64,000 nucleotides of DNA from Sphingomonas sp. (GTDB lineage: Bacteria; Pseudomonadota; Alphaproteobacteria; Sphingomonadales; Sphingomonadaceae). Shown one piece after another: positions 55,055 through 63,929 of this stretch. The notes under the pieces are model-generated. The model was not told where the DNA came from and did no database searches. It worked only from the letters and a program-made list of their open reading frames with translations. Location of the stretch: NCBI GenBank assembly GCA_025936675.1, contig JAICSX010000001.1, positions 1 to 64,000 on the forward strand. The letters are read 5' to 3'. A program made the translations under genes and the position numbers. The first letter of the stretch is position 1, and every line of letters begins with the position of its first letter.

Positions 55055-56491
55055 TTAGCTGCCGAGTCCGGCGAGTGAGGCGAGTCCGAGGAAGCTGAAG
55101 AAACCCGTCACGTCGGTGATCGTGGTTACGAAAACGGCGGAAGAAACGGCAGGGTCAACATCAAACCGGTCGAGGGTCACCGGGACAAGGATCCCGCCGA
55201 TCCCGGCCGCAAGATTGTTGATGACCATCGCCGCGCCAATCACCGCGCCAAGAAGGAAGCCGTCCGGCGTCGGGTGGACCACGCCGAAGACGAGTGCGAC
55301 TCCTGCCCCGATCAGCAGGCCAAGTGAAAGCCCGTTCGCCAGAGCGATCGTCAGCTCGCGGCCAAACGCCCGGAGTGTGTTCGATTCGGTAAGCTGGTTG
55401 GTTGCAAGCGCCCTCACTGCCACAGCGAGCGTCTGCGTCCCCGCATTGCCGCCCATGCCCGCGACGATCGGCATGAGCACGGCAAGAACCGCATATTTTC
55501 CGATCTCGCCCTGGAACAGGCTGACAACGCTCGCGGCGAGGATGGCCGTCCCGAGGTTGATCACCAGCCAGAACAGCCGCCGGCGTATCGTCAGGGGCAC
55601 CGGCTCATTGATATCGCCCTCGCCCGCGCCGGAGAGGAGCAGGACGTCCTCGCCCGCTTCTTCCTGGATGATGTGGACGATGTCGTCGACGGTAATCATG
55701 CCGACGAGACGGTTTGCGTCATCGACCACCGCCGCGGACACCAGCGCATATTTCTGGAAGCGGAGCGCGACGTCTTCCTGGTCCATGTCGACGGGAATCA
55801 GGGTCTGCTCGCGCGCCATGATCTCGGCGACCGGCGTGTTCCGCGGGGTCCTGAGGATCGTCGACAGCTGGCACGTGCCGACCGGATGATGGTCGGGGCT
55901 GACGACGAACACTTCCCAGAAATCGGTCGGCAGGTCGGCGGTCGAGCGGAGATAGTCGATGACTTGTCCGACCTTCCAATGCTCCGGCACAGCGCAGAGG
56001 TCGCGCTGCATCAGGCGGCCGGCGGATTCCTCGGGATAGCTTAGCGCTTCCTCGACCGCGGCGCGGTCGTCGGGCTCCATCCGCTGCAGGACGGCCTGCT
56101 GCTCGTCGCGGTCCAAATCCTCGATCAACGCAACGGCGTCGTCGGTCTCCAGCTGTCCGGCGATGTCGGCGACCTGCTGCGGCTCGAGCTCGTCGAGCAG
56201 GTCCTCGCGGACATAATCGTTCATTTCCGCGAGCACGTCGGGGCTGACGATTCCTGCGAGCGCCTTGACCAGTCCTTCGCGCTCGTCGCGGGCGGCAAGC
56301 TCGATCAGGTCGGCGATGTCGGCGGGGTGAAGCGGCTGGACGAGATGCCGCGCGGTCTCATCGTCGCCGGCCTCGACGGCATCGAGCACCCGCTCGACGA
56401 ACTCGGGGCGCAGCCGGGTCTCCTCGTCCATCACCGCATTGGGTGTGGAGTCCTGAGGGGGCGCGACGGCGATGGACTCGCTCTCGCTCAC
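55055..56491 (-). CDS. mgtE: magnesium transporter MgtE
   Basis: 478 residues. The N-terminal superhelical domain (L-H-P-A-D-I-A-D-L-I) is followed by two CBS domains (including V-G-M-I-T-V-D-D-I-V) and a C-terminal five-helix pore domain (M-P-I-V-A-G-M-G-G-N-A-G-T-Q, the signature). A Mg2+-gated Mg2+ channel of the inner membrane. No M-box-like structure is apparent in the short upstream region. Confidence 0.95.
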   Translation of the reverse strand: MSESESIAVAPPQDSTPNAVMDEETRLRPEFVERVLDAVEAGDDETARHLVQPLHPADIADLIELAARDEREGLVKALAGIVSPDVLAEMNDYVREDLLDELEPQQVADIAGQLETDDAVALIEDLDRDEQQAVLQRMEPDDRAAVEEALSYPEESAGRLMQRDLCAVPEHWKVGQVIDYLRSTADLPTDFWEVFVVSPDHHPVGTCQLSTILRTPRNTPVAEIMAREQTLIPVDMDQEDVALRFQKYALVSAAVVDDANRLVGMITVDDIVHIIQEEAGEDVLLLSGAGEGDINEPVPLTIRRRLFWLVINLGTAILAASVVSLFQGEIGKYAVLAVLMPIVAGMGGNAGTQTLAVAVRALATNQLTESNTLRAFGRELTIALANGLSLGLLIGAGVALVFGVVHPTPDGFLLGAVIGAAMVINNLAAGIGGILVPVTLDRFDVDPAVSSAVFVTTITDVTGFFSFLGLASLAGLGS

Positions 56492-56610
56492 GTCTCACTC
56501 CCTCGCTTGGACCCGGTTGCGCCCTCCTATGGTCGCTGCTGCTCTGGCGCAACCACGGCCGCGCCCCTAAATCGCGCTTCTTTCCAAGCTTTCATGTGGG
56601 AGCAACCAGA

Positions 56611-57075
56611 ATGGCCGACGACCGCCTGACCCTTTCCCTTTCGACCGGCGGCGACGTCGTCATCAAGATGAGGCCCGATCTCGCGCCCGGGCACGTCCAG
56701 CGCATCACCGATCTCGCCAACAGCGGCTTCTACGACGGAGTCGTGTTCCACCGCGTGATTCCGGGCTTCATGGCGCAGGGCGGCGATCCGACCGGCACCG
56801 GCACAAGCGGCTCCAACCTTCCGAACCTCAAGGCCGAGTTCAGCCGGGAGCCGCATGTCCGCGGCACCGCCTCGATGGCGCGAACGCCCAACCCTGACAG
56901 CGCCAACAGCCAATTCTTCATCTGCTTTGACGATGCCCGCTTCCTCGACGGCCAGTATACCGTCTGGGGTCAGGTCGAGAGCGGCATGGAATATATCGAT
57001 GCATTGCCGGTCGGTGAGCCGCCGCGCGAGCCCGGCAAGATCGTCAAGGCGACAGTGGGCAAGGCCTCTGAGTGA
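56611..57075 (+). CDS. cyclophilin-type peptidyl-prolyl isomerase
   Basis: 154 residues. Catalytic and substrate-binding residues are seen in F-H-R-V-I-P-G-F-M-A-Q-G-G-D, N-S-Q-F-F-I-C-F and D-G-Q-Y-T-V-W-G-Q-V. No signal peptide, hence cytoplasmic (PpiB-like). The stop overlaps the next gene (GTGA). Confidence 0.95.
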   Translation: MADDRLTLSLSTGGDVVIKMRPDLAPGHVQRITDLANSGFYDGVVFHRVIPGFMAQGGDPTGTGTSGSNLPNLKAEFSREPHVRGTASMARTPNPDSANSQFFICFDDARFLDGQYTVWGQVESGMEYIDALPVGEPPREPGKIVKATVGKASE

Positions 57076-57827
57076 AGAAAGTCGCGCTGGTCACCGGCGC
57101 TTCTGCCGGTCTCGGCGTCGAGTTCGCGCGGCAGCTGAGTAAGCGCGGGCATAGGCTCGTGCTTGCCGCGCGGCGCAAGGAGCGTTTGGAAGGGTTGGCG
57201 GCAGAGTTGGGCAATGCGCGCTCGGTGGCGATCGATCTCTCGAAAAAGGACGCCGCGGCAAAGCTGATGGCTGACCTCGAAGCGAAAGGGGAAACGGTCG
57301 ACCTGCTCGTCAACAATGCCGGCTTTGGACTGATCGGCCGGTTCGCGAAGGGAGATCCGAAGCGGCTGCGGCAGATGATCGACCTGAATGTCGCGACTCT
57401 CACCGATCTCTGTCGAGCAGTTGCGGAGGCTATGATTAAGCGGAAAGCAGGCGGGATCATCAATGTCGCGTCGACCGCCGCCTTCCAGCCCGGTCCGAAC
57501 ATGGCGGTCTATTTCGCGACCAAGGCGTTCGTCCTCTCCTTCACCGAGGCGCTTCACGAGGAGCTGAAGCCGCATGGCGTCCACGTGACCTGTCTCTGCC
57601 CTGGACCGACGCGCACCGAATTCGGCGAAGTCGCCGGTTTCGGCGGCAACAGCCTGTTCGACCGGGTCGCGATGGAGTCGCCCGAAGTCGTCACGGCTGG
57701 GCTCAATGGCCTCGACAAGAACAAGGCAGTGGTCGTCCCGGGGCTCATCAACAAGGTGACTGCCAGCAGCGGTCGCTTCGCTCCACGCTCCGTCGTTCGC
57801 AAAATCGCCGGAGCGATCAAATATTGA
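57072..57827 (+). CDS. short-chain dehydrogenase/reductase
   Basis: 251 residues. The Rossmann motif is T-G-A-S-A-G-L-G, N-N-A-G follows, and the catalytic Ser and Y-F-A-T-K (Y-x3-K) are intact. It resembles the DltE/YqjQ-type SDRs of unclear substrate. GTG start coupled to the cyclophilin gene. Confidence 0.9.
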   Translation: MKKVALVTGASAGLGVEFARQLSKRGHRLVLAARRKERLEGLAAELGNARSVAIDLSKKDAAAKLMADLEAKGETVDLLVNNAGFGLIGRFAKGDPKRLRQMIDLNVATLTDLCRAVAEAMIKRKAGGIINVASTAAFQPGPNMAVYFATKAFVLSFTEALHEELKPHGVHVTCLCPGPTRTEFGEVAGFGGNSLFDRVAMESPEVVTAGLNGLDKNKAVVVPGLINKVTASSGRFAPRSVVRKIAGAIKY

Positions 57828-57897
57828 CGAGCAGTTGAAACCCGGCCGATGTGCCGCCGTTACGCATGCGGCATGACAGTGCGGGGCAGGAGAAGAA

Positions 57898-60207
57898 ATG
57901 CCTGAAGCAGATACGATCGATCGCGTGACCTCGCGCAAGGTCCAGGTCGCGAGCCTCCCGCCGGCGGATAGCGGGCGCGGCTTCGCGCGGCTTTCGGACC
58001 GGTTGATGGACGAGTTGGGCCTCAACGAAGGCGACGTGATCGAGATCGCCGGAAAGCGGTCAACTGCTGCCCGGGCGATCCGTCCCTATGGCGAAGACGA
58101 GAATATCGACATCATCCGGCTCGACGGCCTGCAGCGCGCGAACGCAGGCGTCGGTTCTGGCGACTTCGTCGAAGTTCGGAAGGCGGAGTCCAAGCCGGCG
58201 ACCCGCGTCGTTTTTGCCCCTGCGCAAGCCAATGTCAGGCTCCAGGGTTCGGCCGAGGCCTTAAAGCGCACCTTCGCCGGTCGGCCGCTGGTCGAAGGGG
58301 ACACCGTCGCGACCGCCGGCCATCAGCGCATCAATGCGAATGTGCCCGACCATATCCGGCAATTGCTCAACGCGCCGGCATTCGCGCTTCAGGAGCTAAG
58401 GCTGGTCGTGGTCACCGCCGCGCCCAAAGGCGTCGTCCACATCGACAGCAATACGGTGGTCGAGCTGCTCACCGAATATACCGCCAAGGACGGACAGCGG
58501 CGCGCGGACGTCACTTACGACGATCTCGGCGGAATGCGGGACACTATCGACGCCCTTCGCGAGATGGTCGAGCTCCCACTGCGTCACCCCGAGCTGTTCC
58601 AGCGCCTCGGCGTCGATCCGCCCAAGGGAGTGCTGCTCCATGGGCCGCCAGGCACCGGCAAAACTCTTCTTGCTCGCGCGGTCGCCAATGAGAGCGCGGC
58701 GAAATTCTTCCACATCGCAGGGCCTGAGATCATGGGTTCCGCCTATGGGGAAAGCGAGCGCCGGCTGCGCGAATTGTTCGAACAGGCCGCGCAGAATGCG
58801 CCCTCGATCATCTTCATCGACGAAATTGACTCGATCGCGCCCAAGCGAGGGCAGGTTACCGGCGAGGCCGAGAAGCGGCTCGTCGCACAGCTCCTGACCC
58901 TCCTCGACGGCATTGAGCCGCGCCAAAACACGGTCGTCATCGCGGCGACCAACCGGCCCGAGGCGATCGACGAGGCGCTGCGCAGGCCCGGCCGCTTCGA
59001 CCGCGAGATCATCGTCGGAGTCCCCGACCAGCCCGGTCGCCGCGAGATCCTTGGGATCCACACGCGCGGCATGCCGCTCGCGCCGGACGTCAATCTCGAT
59101 GACCTCGCACGCCGGACCTACGGCTTCGTCGGTGCGGATATCGCTGCGCTTTGCCGCGAGGCGGCGCTGGAAGCCGTGCGGCGTATCATGCCGCGCCTCA
59201 ACCTCGCCGAGCAGACGATCCCGACCGAGATCCTCGATGCGCTTTCGGTCGAGCTCCGCGACTTCGACAATGCGCTGAAGCGCGTCCAGCCGTCCGCAAT
59301 GCGCGAAGTCATGGTCGAAGCGCCGCAAATCCGATGGGATGACGTCGGCGGCCTCGACCAAGCCCGTGATCGCCTCCGCGAAGGAGTCGAGCTTCCGCTC
59401 AAGCATCCCGAAGCATTCCGCCGCCTCGGAATCCGTCCGGCCAAGGGCTTCCTGCTCTACGGCCCGCCGGGAACCGGAAAGACGCTTCTCGCCAAAGCCG
59501 CGGCACGGGAGGCGGAAGCGAATTTCATCGCGACCAAGTCCTCGGACCTCTTGAGCAAGTGGTACGGCGAAAGCGAGCAGCAGATCGCTCGGCTGTTCAA
59601 CCGGGCGCGCCAGGTCGCGCCGACGATCATCTTCATCGATGAGCTCGACAGCCTCGTCCCCGCGCGCGGCGGCGGGCTTGGCGAGCCGCAGGTGACCGAG
59701 CGCGTGGTAAACACGATCCTTTCAGAAATGGATGGGCTCGAGGAATTGCAGAATGTCGTGGTGATCGGCGCGACCAACCGCCCGACACTCATCGATCCCG
59801 CGCTGCTCCGCCCCGGCCGCTTCGACGAGCTCATCTATGTCGGACCACCCGATACTGCAGGCCGCAGGCGCATTCTCGCGATCCATACGCGCGGGATGCC
59901 GCTCGCAGACGATGTCGATCTCGAGAAGATCGCGCAGCGGACCGACCGCTTCACCGGCGCGGACCTCGAGGATCTCGTTCGCCGGGCGGGCCTGACCGCC
60001 CTCCGCCGCGGGCTGGAGATCGACAAGGTCACGATGGAGGATTTCGAGGTGGCACTCGCCGAAACGCGCGCGTCGGTGACGCCCGAAATGCTCGAGGAAT
60101 ATTCGCGCATCCAGGATACGCTGAAGAGCGATGCGACGCGGCCCCTCGGCGGCATCGGCTTTGTCCTCCCCGGCATGCTGCACCCCAAGGAGGGCGGCAA
60201 AGCTTAG
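57898..60207 (+). CDS. CDC48/VCP-type double AAA ATPase
   Basis: 769 residues. An N-terminal double-psi beta-barrel CDC48 N-domain (V-A-S-L-P-P-A-D-S-G-R-G, L-N-E-G-D-V-I-E) is followed by two AAA modules. Each has G-P-P-G-T-G-K-T Walker A, I-I-F-I-D-E Walker B and the second region of homology (A-T-N-R-P). This is the archaeal/eukaryotic p97-like unfoldase architecture, which is uncommon in bacteria. Substrates are unknown; it could feed a proteasome-like or ClpP-type protease, none of which is nearby. The 3' end overlaps the convergent MFS gene by four bases. Confidence 0.93.
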   Translation: MPEADTIDRVTSRKVQVASLPPADSGRGFARLSDRLMDELGLNEGDVIEIAGKRSTAARAIRPYGEDENIDIIRLDGLQRANAGVGSGDFVEVRKAESKPATRVVFAPAQANVRLQGSAEALKRTFAGRPLVEGDTVATAGHQRINANVPDHIRQLLNAPAFALQELRLVVVTAAPKGVVHIDSNTVVELLTEYTAKDGQRRADVTYDDLGGMRDTIDALREMVELPLRHPELFQRLGVDPPKGVLLHGPPGTGKTLLARAVANESAAKFFHIAGPEIMGSAYGESERRLRELFEQAAQNAPSIIFIDEIDSIAPKRGQVTGEAEKRLVAQLLTLLDGIEPRQNTVVIAATNRPEAIDEALRRPGRFDREIIVGVPDQPGRREILGIHTRGMPLAPDVNLDDLARRTYGFVGADIAALCREAALEAVRRIMPRLNLAEQTIPTEILDALSVELRDFDNALKRVQPSAMREVMVEAPQIRWDDVGGLDQARDRLREGVELPLKHPEAFRRLGIRPAKGFLLYGPPGTGKTLLAKAAAREAEANFIATKSSDLLSKWYGESEQQIARLFNRARQVAPTIIFIDELDSLVPARGGGLGEPQVTERVVNTILSEMDGLEELQNVVVIGATNRPTLIDPALLRPGRFDELIYVGPPDTAGRRRILAIHTRGMPLADDVDLEKIAQRTDRFTGADLEDLVRRAGLTALRRGLEIDKVTMEDFEVALAETRASVTPEMLEEYSRIQDTLKSDATRPLGGIGFVLPGMLHPKEGGKA

Positions 60208-61502
60208 GCGGCGAGGCGGCTCCGCCCGGCAGCGGCAAGGCCGACCAGGAGCAAGGCGAAGGCAGCGAACGGCAGATCGTGGGCCCAGCCGTAGAGGATG
60301 ATCCCGGCCGCGGGCGCAAGCACGTAGCTGATCCCGTTGGCCGAGGTGATGACGCCTGCGACGGCGCCTTGCTCGGCGAGCGGCACGGCGAGCGACGCAC
60401 CGGCGGTGAAGCCGGGTCGCGTGAAGCCGAAGCCGAGCGACGCGACCGCAAACCCGATGGTGATTCCGTAGAGATCCTTCGACAGCATCGTCCCGATCAG
60501 GCCCGCTGCGGCGATCAGCGCACCCCACAGGATCAGCGCGCGCGGATTGAGGTTCAACCGCGGGATGAGACCCCATTGTGCGCCGAGCGTCGCCACGGCT
60601 CCCGCCATCATGACGATCGCGATCGGTCCTTCGGATGCCGCCGCGCGCAAGTGCAGGCGGTCGATCACGAAGAAACCGATGCAGGTCAGGGTCGCGGCCT
60701 GCGCATGACCGGCTGCGACGCCGGCGATTATCCAGGGGCGCACCCGCGGGTCCTTCCAGCTCAGCCGTTTCAATCGCCGCGGCGCCGTCGCAGCAGTCAC
60801 GCTCGCACCGGTCGGCGGGCTTGCGAGCGACGGGTAGCTCATCGCTGCCCCATGACCGATGCGGCGGCCCGCGCGGTCGTCGGGCAACCACAGGACGATG
60901 GCCATGAACACTGCGGCTGCGACGAGAGCGAATGCGAACAATGGCCCCGCAAGCCCGACGATCGGAAGCACGAACAAGGGTGCGACCGCTGGTCCGATGA
61001 TGGTTCCTAGCCCGAAGGAGGAGGACAGAGCCGATAGCGCCGCGACGCGGCCGCTGCGCCGCGTCTTCGAAGCGAGATAGGCCTGGGTAGCCGATGGGGT
61101 TGCACAGCCGAGGCCGCCGTAGATCGCGCGGAATGCCGCGAAAAGGCCGAAGGTCAGGCCTCCAGCGATCCAGCGATGAAGCCCGCTGAACAGGACAATG
61201 CCGCACAAGGTCATCGACAGGATGAAGCCGCTGACGCCCATCATCGTCAGCGTTTTGCGGCCGTGGTGGTCGCTCTTCTCCGCCCAGTAAGGGGCGAGCA
61301 AGACCCACAGCACCGCCGACCAGGTGTAAGCCACCGCGACGTAGAAATCGTCGATCCCGATCTCGCGTCCGATCGCCGGCATGACCGACTGGAGCGCCGT
61401 GTTGCCCGATGACGCAACCAGCATCGCGCAGTAAAGCAGCACGAAATGCGTGTTGGTCAGCGCTGCCTTGCCGACCGCTCCATTGCGCGCGATTGAAGCC
61501 AC
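60204..61502 (-). CDS. MFS transporter (TCR/Tet-like)
   Basis: 432 residues with about 12 hydrophobic helices. The loop-2/3 motif A appears as W-A-E-K-S-D-H-H-G-R-K-T. It has the general layout of the multidrug/metabolite H+-antiporter branch; the substrate cannot be read. It is convergent with the CDC48-type gene. Confidence 0.9.
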   Translation of the reverse strand: MASIARNGAVGKAALTNTHFVLLYCAMLVASSGNTALQSVMPAIGREIGIDDFYVAVAYTWSAVLWVLLAPYWAEKSDHHGRKTLTMMGVSGFILSMTLCGIVLFSGLHRWIAGGLTFGLFAAFRAIYGGLGCATPSATQAYLASKTRRSGRVAALSALSSSFGLGTIIGPAVAPLFVLPIVGLAGPLFAFALVAAAVFMAIVLWLPDDRAGRRIGHGAAMSYPSLASPPTGASVTAATAPRRLKRLSWKDPRVRPWIIAGVAAGHAQAATLTCIGFFVIDRLHLRAAASEGPIAIVMMAGAVATLGAQWGLIPRLNLNPRALILWGALIAAAGLIGTMLSKDLYGITIGFAVASLGFGFTRPGFTAGASLAVPLAEQGAVAGVITSANGISYVLAPAAGIILYGWAHDLPFAAFALLLVGLAAAGRSRLAA

Positions 61503-61668
61503 AGTCCGTCGCTTAGAGGCGGCGACGGCAGGACGAAACCTCCTGTCGTATTAATCGCGCGGTTCGCAGAACGGGCCGCGACTGCGGCCCGCCTCCCGCG
61601 TTCGAAACTTGCCAAGCGGCGGCGCTTTTGCCAACGGTTTCGACCTTCCTAGCCCCACGGGAGCTTTC

Positions 61669-62310
61669 ATGTCCTCTTCACCCGCGCGCACGCTGAAAGG
61701 TTCACGATGCCTTCAGCGCCGCCGCGACCGCCGCAGCCCGAGCCCGCAGTGGCAATTCCTGCGCGGATTCCTGAAAAATCCCGTGATGGTCGGCTCGATC
61801 ATCCCGTCGAGCCGCGTGCTCATCGACAGGATGCTGGAGCCGGTCGACTGGGCGAACACGCGGCTGTTCGTCGAATATGGCCCCGGAGTGGGCACCTTCA
61901 CGCGCCCGCTGCTCGAGCGGCTCGCGCCCGACGCGACGCTGCTGACGATCGACACCAATCCCGATTTCACGCGCTATTTGCGCGAACATATCGATGACGA
62001 GCGGCTGGTTGCGGTCACCGGGTCGGCGGCGGACGTCGAGAAGATCCTCAAAGAGCGCAGCCTCGGCCAGGCCGATTACGTGCTTTCGGGTCTGCCCTTT
62101 TCGACGCTTCCCCCGGGCGTCGGTGAGGACATCGCCGAAGCCACATCGAAGGTCATCCGGCCGGGCGGGGCATTCCTGGTCTATCAGTTCAGCCCGAAGG
62201 TCCGCGATTTCATCGCGCCGCATTTCGACCCGATCAAGCGCGGCTTCGAGTGGATCAACGTTCCGCCCGCGACCCTGTTCTGGGCTTACAAGGGTGAGCC
62301 GAAGGCCTAA
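61669..62310 (+). CDS. phospholipid N-methyltransferase-like SAM-dependent methyltransferase
   Basis: 213 residues. The SAM motif V-E-Y-G-P-G-V-G-T-F-T and the PmtA-type F-L-R-G-F-L-K-N-P, plus S-G-L-P-F-S-T-L-P and V-Y-Q-F-S, place it in the PmtA-like family (phosphatidylethanolamine to phosphatidylcholine). Related rRNA-like methyltransferases are an alternative. The ATG at 61669 follows CGGGAG; a longer frame to 61609 lacks a ribosome site. It converges with the PLD-family gene (4-base overlap). Confidence 0.85.
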   Translation: MSSSPARTLKGSRCLQRRRDRRSPSPQWQFLRGFLKNPVMVGSIIPSSRVLIDRMLEPVDWANTRLFVEYGPGVGTFTRPLLERLAPDATLLTIDTNPDFTRYLREHIDDERLVAVTGSAADVEKILKERSLGQADYVLSGLPFSTLPPGVGEDIAEATSKVIRPGGAFLVYQFSPKVRDFIAPHFDPIKRGFEWINVPPATLFWAYKGEPKA

Positions 62311-63479
62311 CGCTCGGCCCGGAAGTTCAGCCGCCGCGTGACGCTGTAATCCATCACGTTCACCAGGAAGTGTGACAGCGCCCATTTGACGCGCTGCCAG
62401 AGGCTGGCGCGGCGCTTGTGCAGCTCCGGCGTGATCCAGTTGCAGTCCTTGAGCTCGCGTTCGAAATAGCCGCGCATTGCGTCGGCGAAGCCGGCATCCT
62501 TGATCCGAAGCATGACTTCCAAATTGATGTAGAAGCTCCGGTAATCGAAGTTGGACGAGCCGATGTGGACGATGTCGTCGACAATCGCGAGCTTCGTGTG
62601 AAGCTTGGCCGGCTGATATTCGTACAATCGCACATGACGGCGAAGCAGCCGGCTGTAGCTGTGCCGGGCCGCCGCCACCGTTGCAATATTGTCGGATTTC
62701 GCCGCGTTGATGATCCGCGCCTCGCCGCGCCGTCCGACCCTGCCGATGCGCCGGATCATCGCCCCCGGCGGCGCGAAATAAGCGAAGATCATGTCGAGCC
62801 GGCGCGCGCGCTTCATGTCGCGCCCGATGCTCCGCCACCAGCTGTTGCGAACGCTCAACGGCCCGCTGAACTTCCACTGCAGCGGCCCCTGCCATTCGTT
62901 ATATTCGGCAATCATCCGCCGAAGCGAGCGGAGCTTCGATCCTTTCCGCTTCGACCAGCGGAACAAGGCATCGAAATAGCGCGCGGCGGGAATTGCCTCC
63001 GGGCCATCGACCCGGAGCCAGAGGTCGCGCCAGTGCTTTGCACTCCGGTCGTCGAGATAGGTTGCGTCGATGTTCGCGCCGCCGATGAGGACGGTCTGCT
63101 CGTCGATCACGATCAGCTTTTGGTGATTGCGGAGGAGATAGCGACGCCCGTAGCTGGGGTTGAACACACAATATTCGCCGCCGGCCTCGGCAAGGTCGCT
63201 GAAGAACTTAGGGGTCGCAGCCGAACCGAAGCCGTCGATCAGCAGCTTGACCTCGACTCCGCGCTTGGCGGCGTCGGTCAAAGCGTTGCGAACCGCATCG
63301 CCATCCTGGTCGGGATTGAACATGTACATCAGCATGCGGATGCTGCTTCCTGCCGCCGCGATGAGGCTCAGCAGCATCCCGAAGCGATCCTGCCCCGTCT
63401 CGATCAACTCCAGCCGGTTGCCCGAGATCTCGGCGCGGATCGGCGCAGTCTTCACAGGGTCGGCGGCTTGGTCGGGCAC
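62307..63479 (-). CDS. cardiolipin-synthase-like PLD-family protein
   Basis: 390 residues from the GTG at 63479. Two HKD motifs: N-H-Q-K-L-I-V-I-D and L-H-T-K-L-A-I-V-D-D, each followed by a G-G/S-x-N motif (G-G-A-N-I, G-S-S-N-F). The enzyme likely makes cardiolipin from phosphatidylglycerol or PE, or is another phosphatidyl transferase. It lacks the usual N-terminal transmembrane helices, as in ClsB-type proteins. An ATG at 63545 and a GTG at 63563 are also in frame but run through the probable rpoZ promoter. GTG 63479 has AAGGAAAG upstream. Confidence 0.88.
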   Translation of the reverse strand: MPDQAADPVKTAPIRAEISGNRLELIETGQDRFGMLLSLIAAAGSSIRMLMYMFNPDQDGDAVRNALTDAAKRGVEVKLLIDGFGSAATPKFFSDLAEAGGEYCVFNPSYGRRYLLRNHQKLIVIDEQTVLIGGANIDATYLDDRSAKHWRDLWLRVDGPEAIPAARYFDALFRWSKRKGSKLRSLRRMIAEYNEWQGPLQWKFSGPLSVRNSWWRSIGRDMKRARRLDMIFAYFAPPGAMIRRIGRVGRRGEARIINAAKSDNIATVAAARHSYSRLLRRHVRLYEYQPAKLHTKLAIVDDIVHIGSSNFDYRSFYINLEVMLRIKDAGFADAMRGYFERELKDCNWITPELHKRRASLWQRVKWALSHFLVNVMDYSVTRRLNFRAER

Positions 63480-63493
63480 AGCGCCAGCTTTCC

Positions 63494-63523
63494 TTGACTT
63501 TTCAGCCTCCCGCAAGCTATTGG
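63494..63523 (+). promoter_or_regulatory. probable sigma70-type promoter of rpoZ
   Basis: TTGACT (63494-63499) is followed, after 17 bases, by CTATTG (63517-63522; TATTGG with an 18-base spacer is the alternative). It lies ~57 bases upstream of the rpoZ start. Called by eye. Confidence 0.5.
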
Positions 63524-63579
63524 CGCCGCCTTTCCGGCATCCCATATAGCTGGCAACTCCCACTCCTCCGGAGCATCAA

Positions 63580-63921
63580 ATGGCGCGCGTTACCGTTGAA
63601 GATTGTGTCGACAAGATCCCGAACCGGTTCGATCTTGTCCTGATGGCGGCCCAGCGTGCCCGGCAGATCTCGGGCGGCGCCGACCTCACCATCGATCGCG
63701 ACCGCGACAAGAATCCGGTCGTCGCGCTCCGCGAGATCGCCGACGTGACGGTGAAGCCGAAGGAACTCGAGGAAGCGATCGTCACCAACCTCCAGAAGGT
63801 GCGGGTCGACGAAGAGGACGAGACCGAGGAGCTGGCGTCGCTGAGCGAAGCCGCCGAGGCGCTTCGCCTGACCGCCGCCGCGCCGCCGCGCCCGACGCCG
63901 TCGGGCGGGGACTACGAGTAA
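63580..63921 (+). CDS. rpoZ: RNA polymerase omega subunit
   Basis: 113 residues. [20 protein letters not shown] and A-A-Q-R-A-R-Q-I-S, then A-L-R-E-I-A, are diagnostic of omega, which aids RNA polymerase assembly and ppGpp binding. An acidic, Pro-rich C-terminal tail is typical of alphaproteobacteria. Confidence 0.96.
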   Translation: MARVTVEDCVDKIPNRFDLVLMAAQRARQISGGADLTIDRDRDKNPVVALREIADVTVKPKELEEAIVTNLQKVRVDEEDETEELASLSEAAEALRLTAAAPPRPTPSGGDYE

Positions 63922-63929
63922 CCAGCGAG

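Noticed and set aside
56492..56610. Mg2+-sensing leader upstream of mgtE
   Set aside because: The region is only 119 bases, shared with a divergent gene, and shows no M-box-like architecture.
59722..61308. 528-residue minus-strand frame across the CDC48 and MFS genes
   Set aside because: It runs antisense through the second AAA module and out of frame through the MFS gene; no signature.
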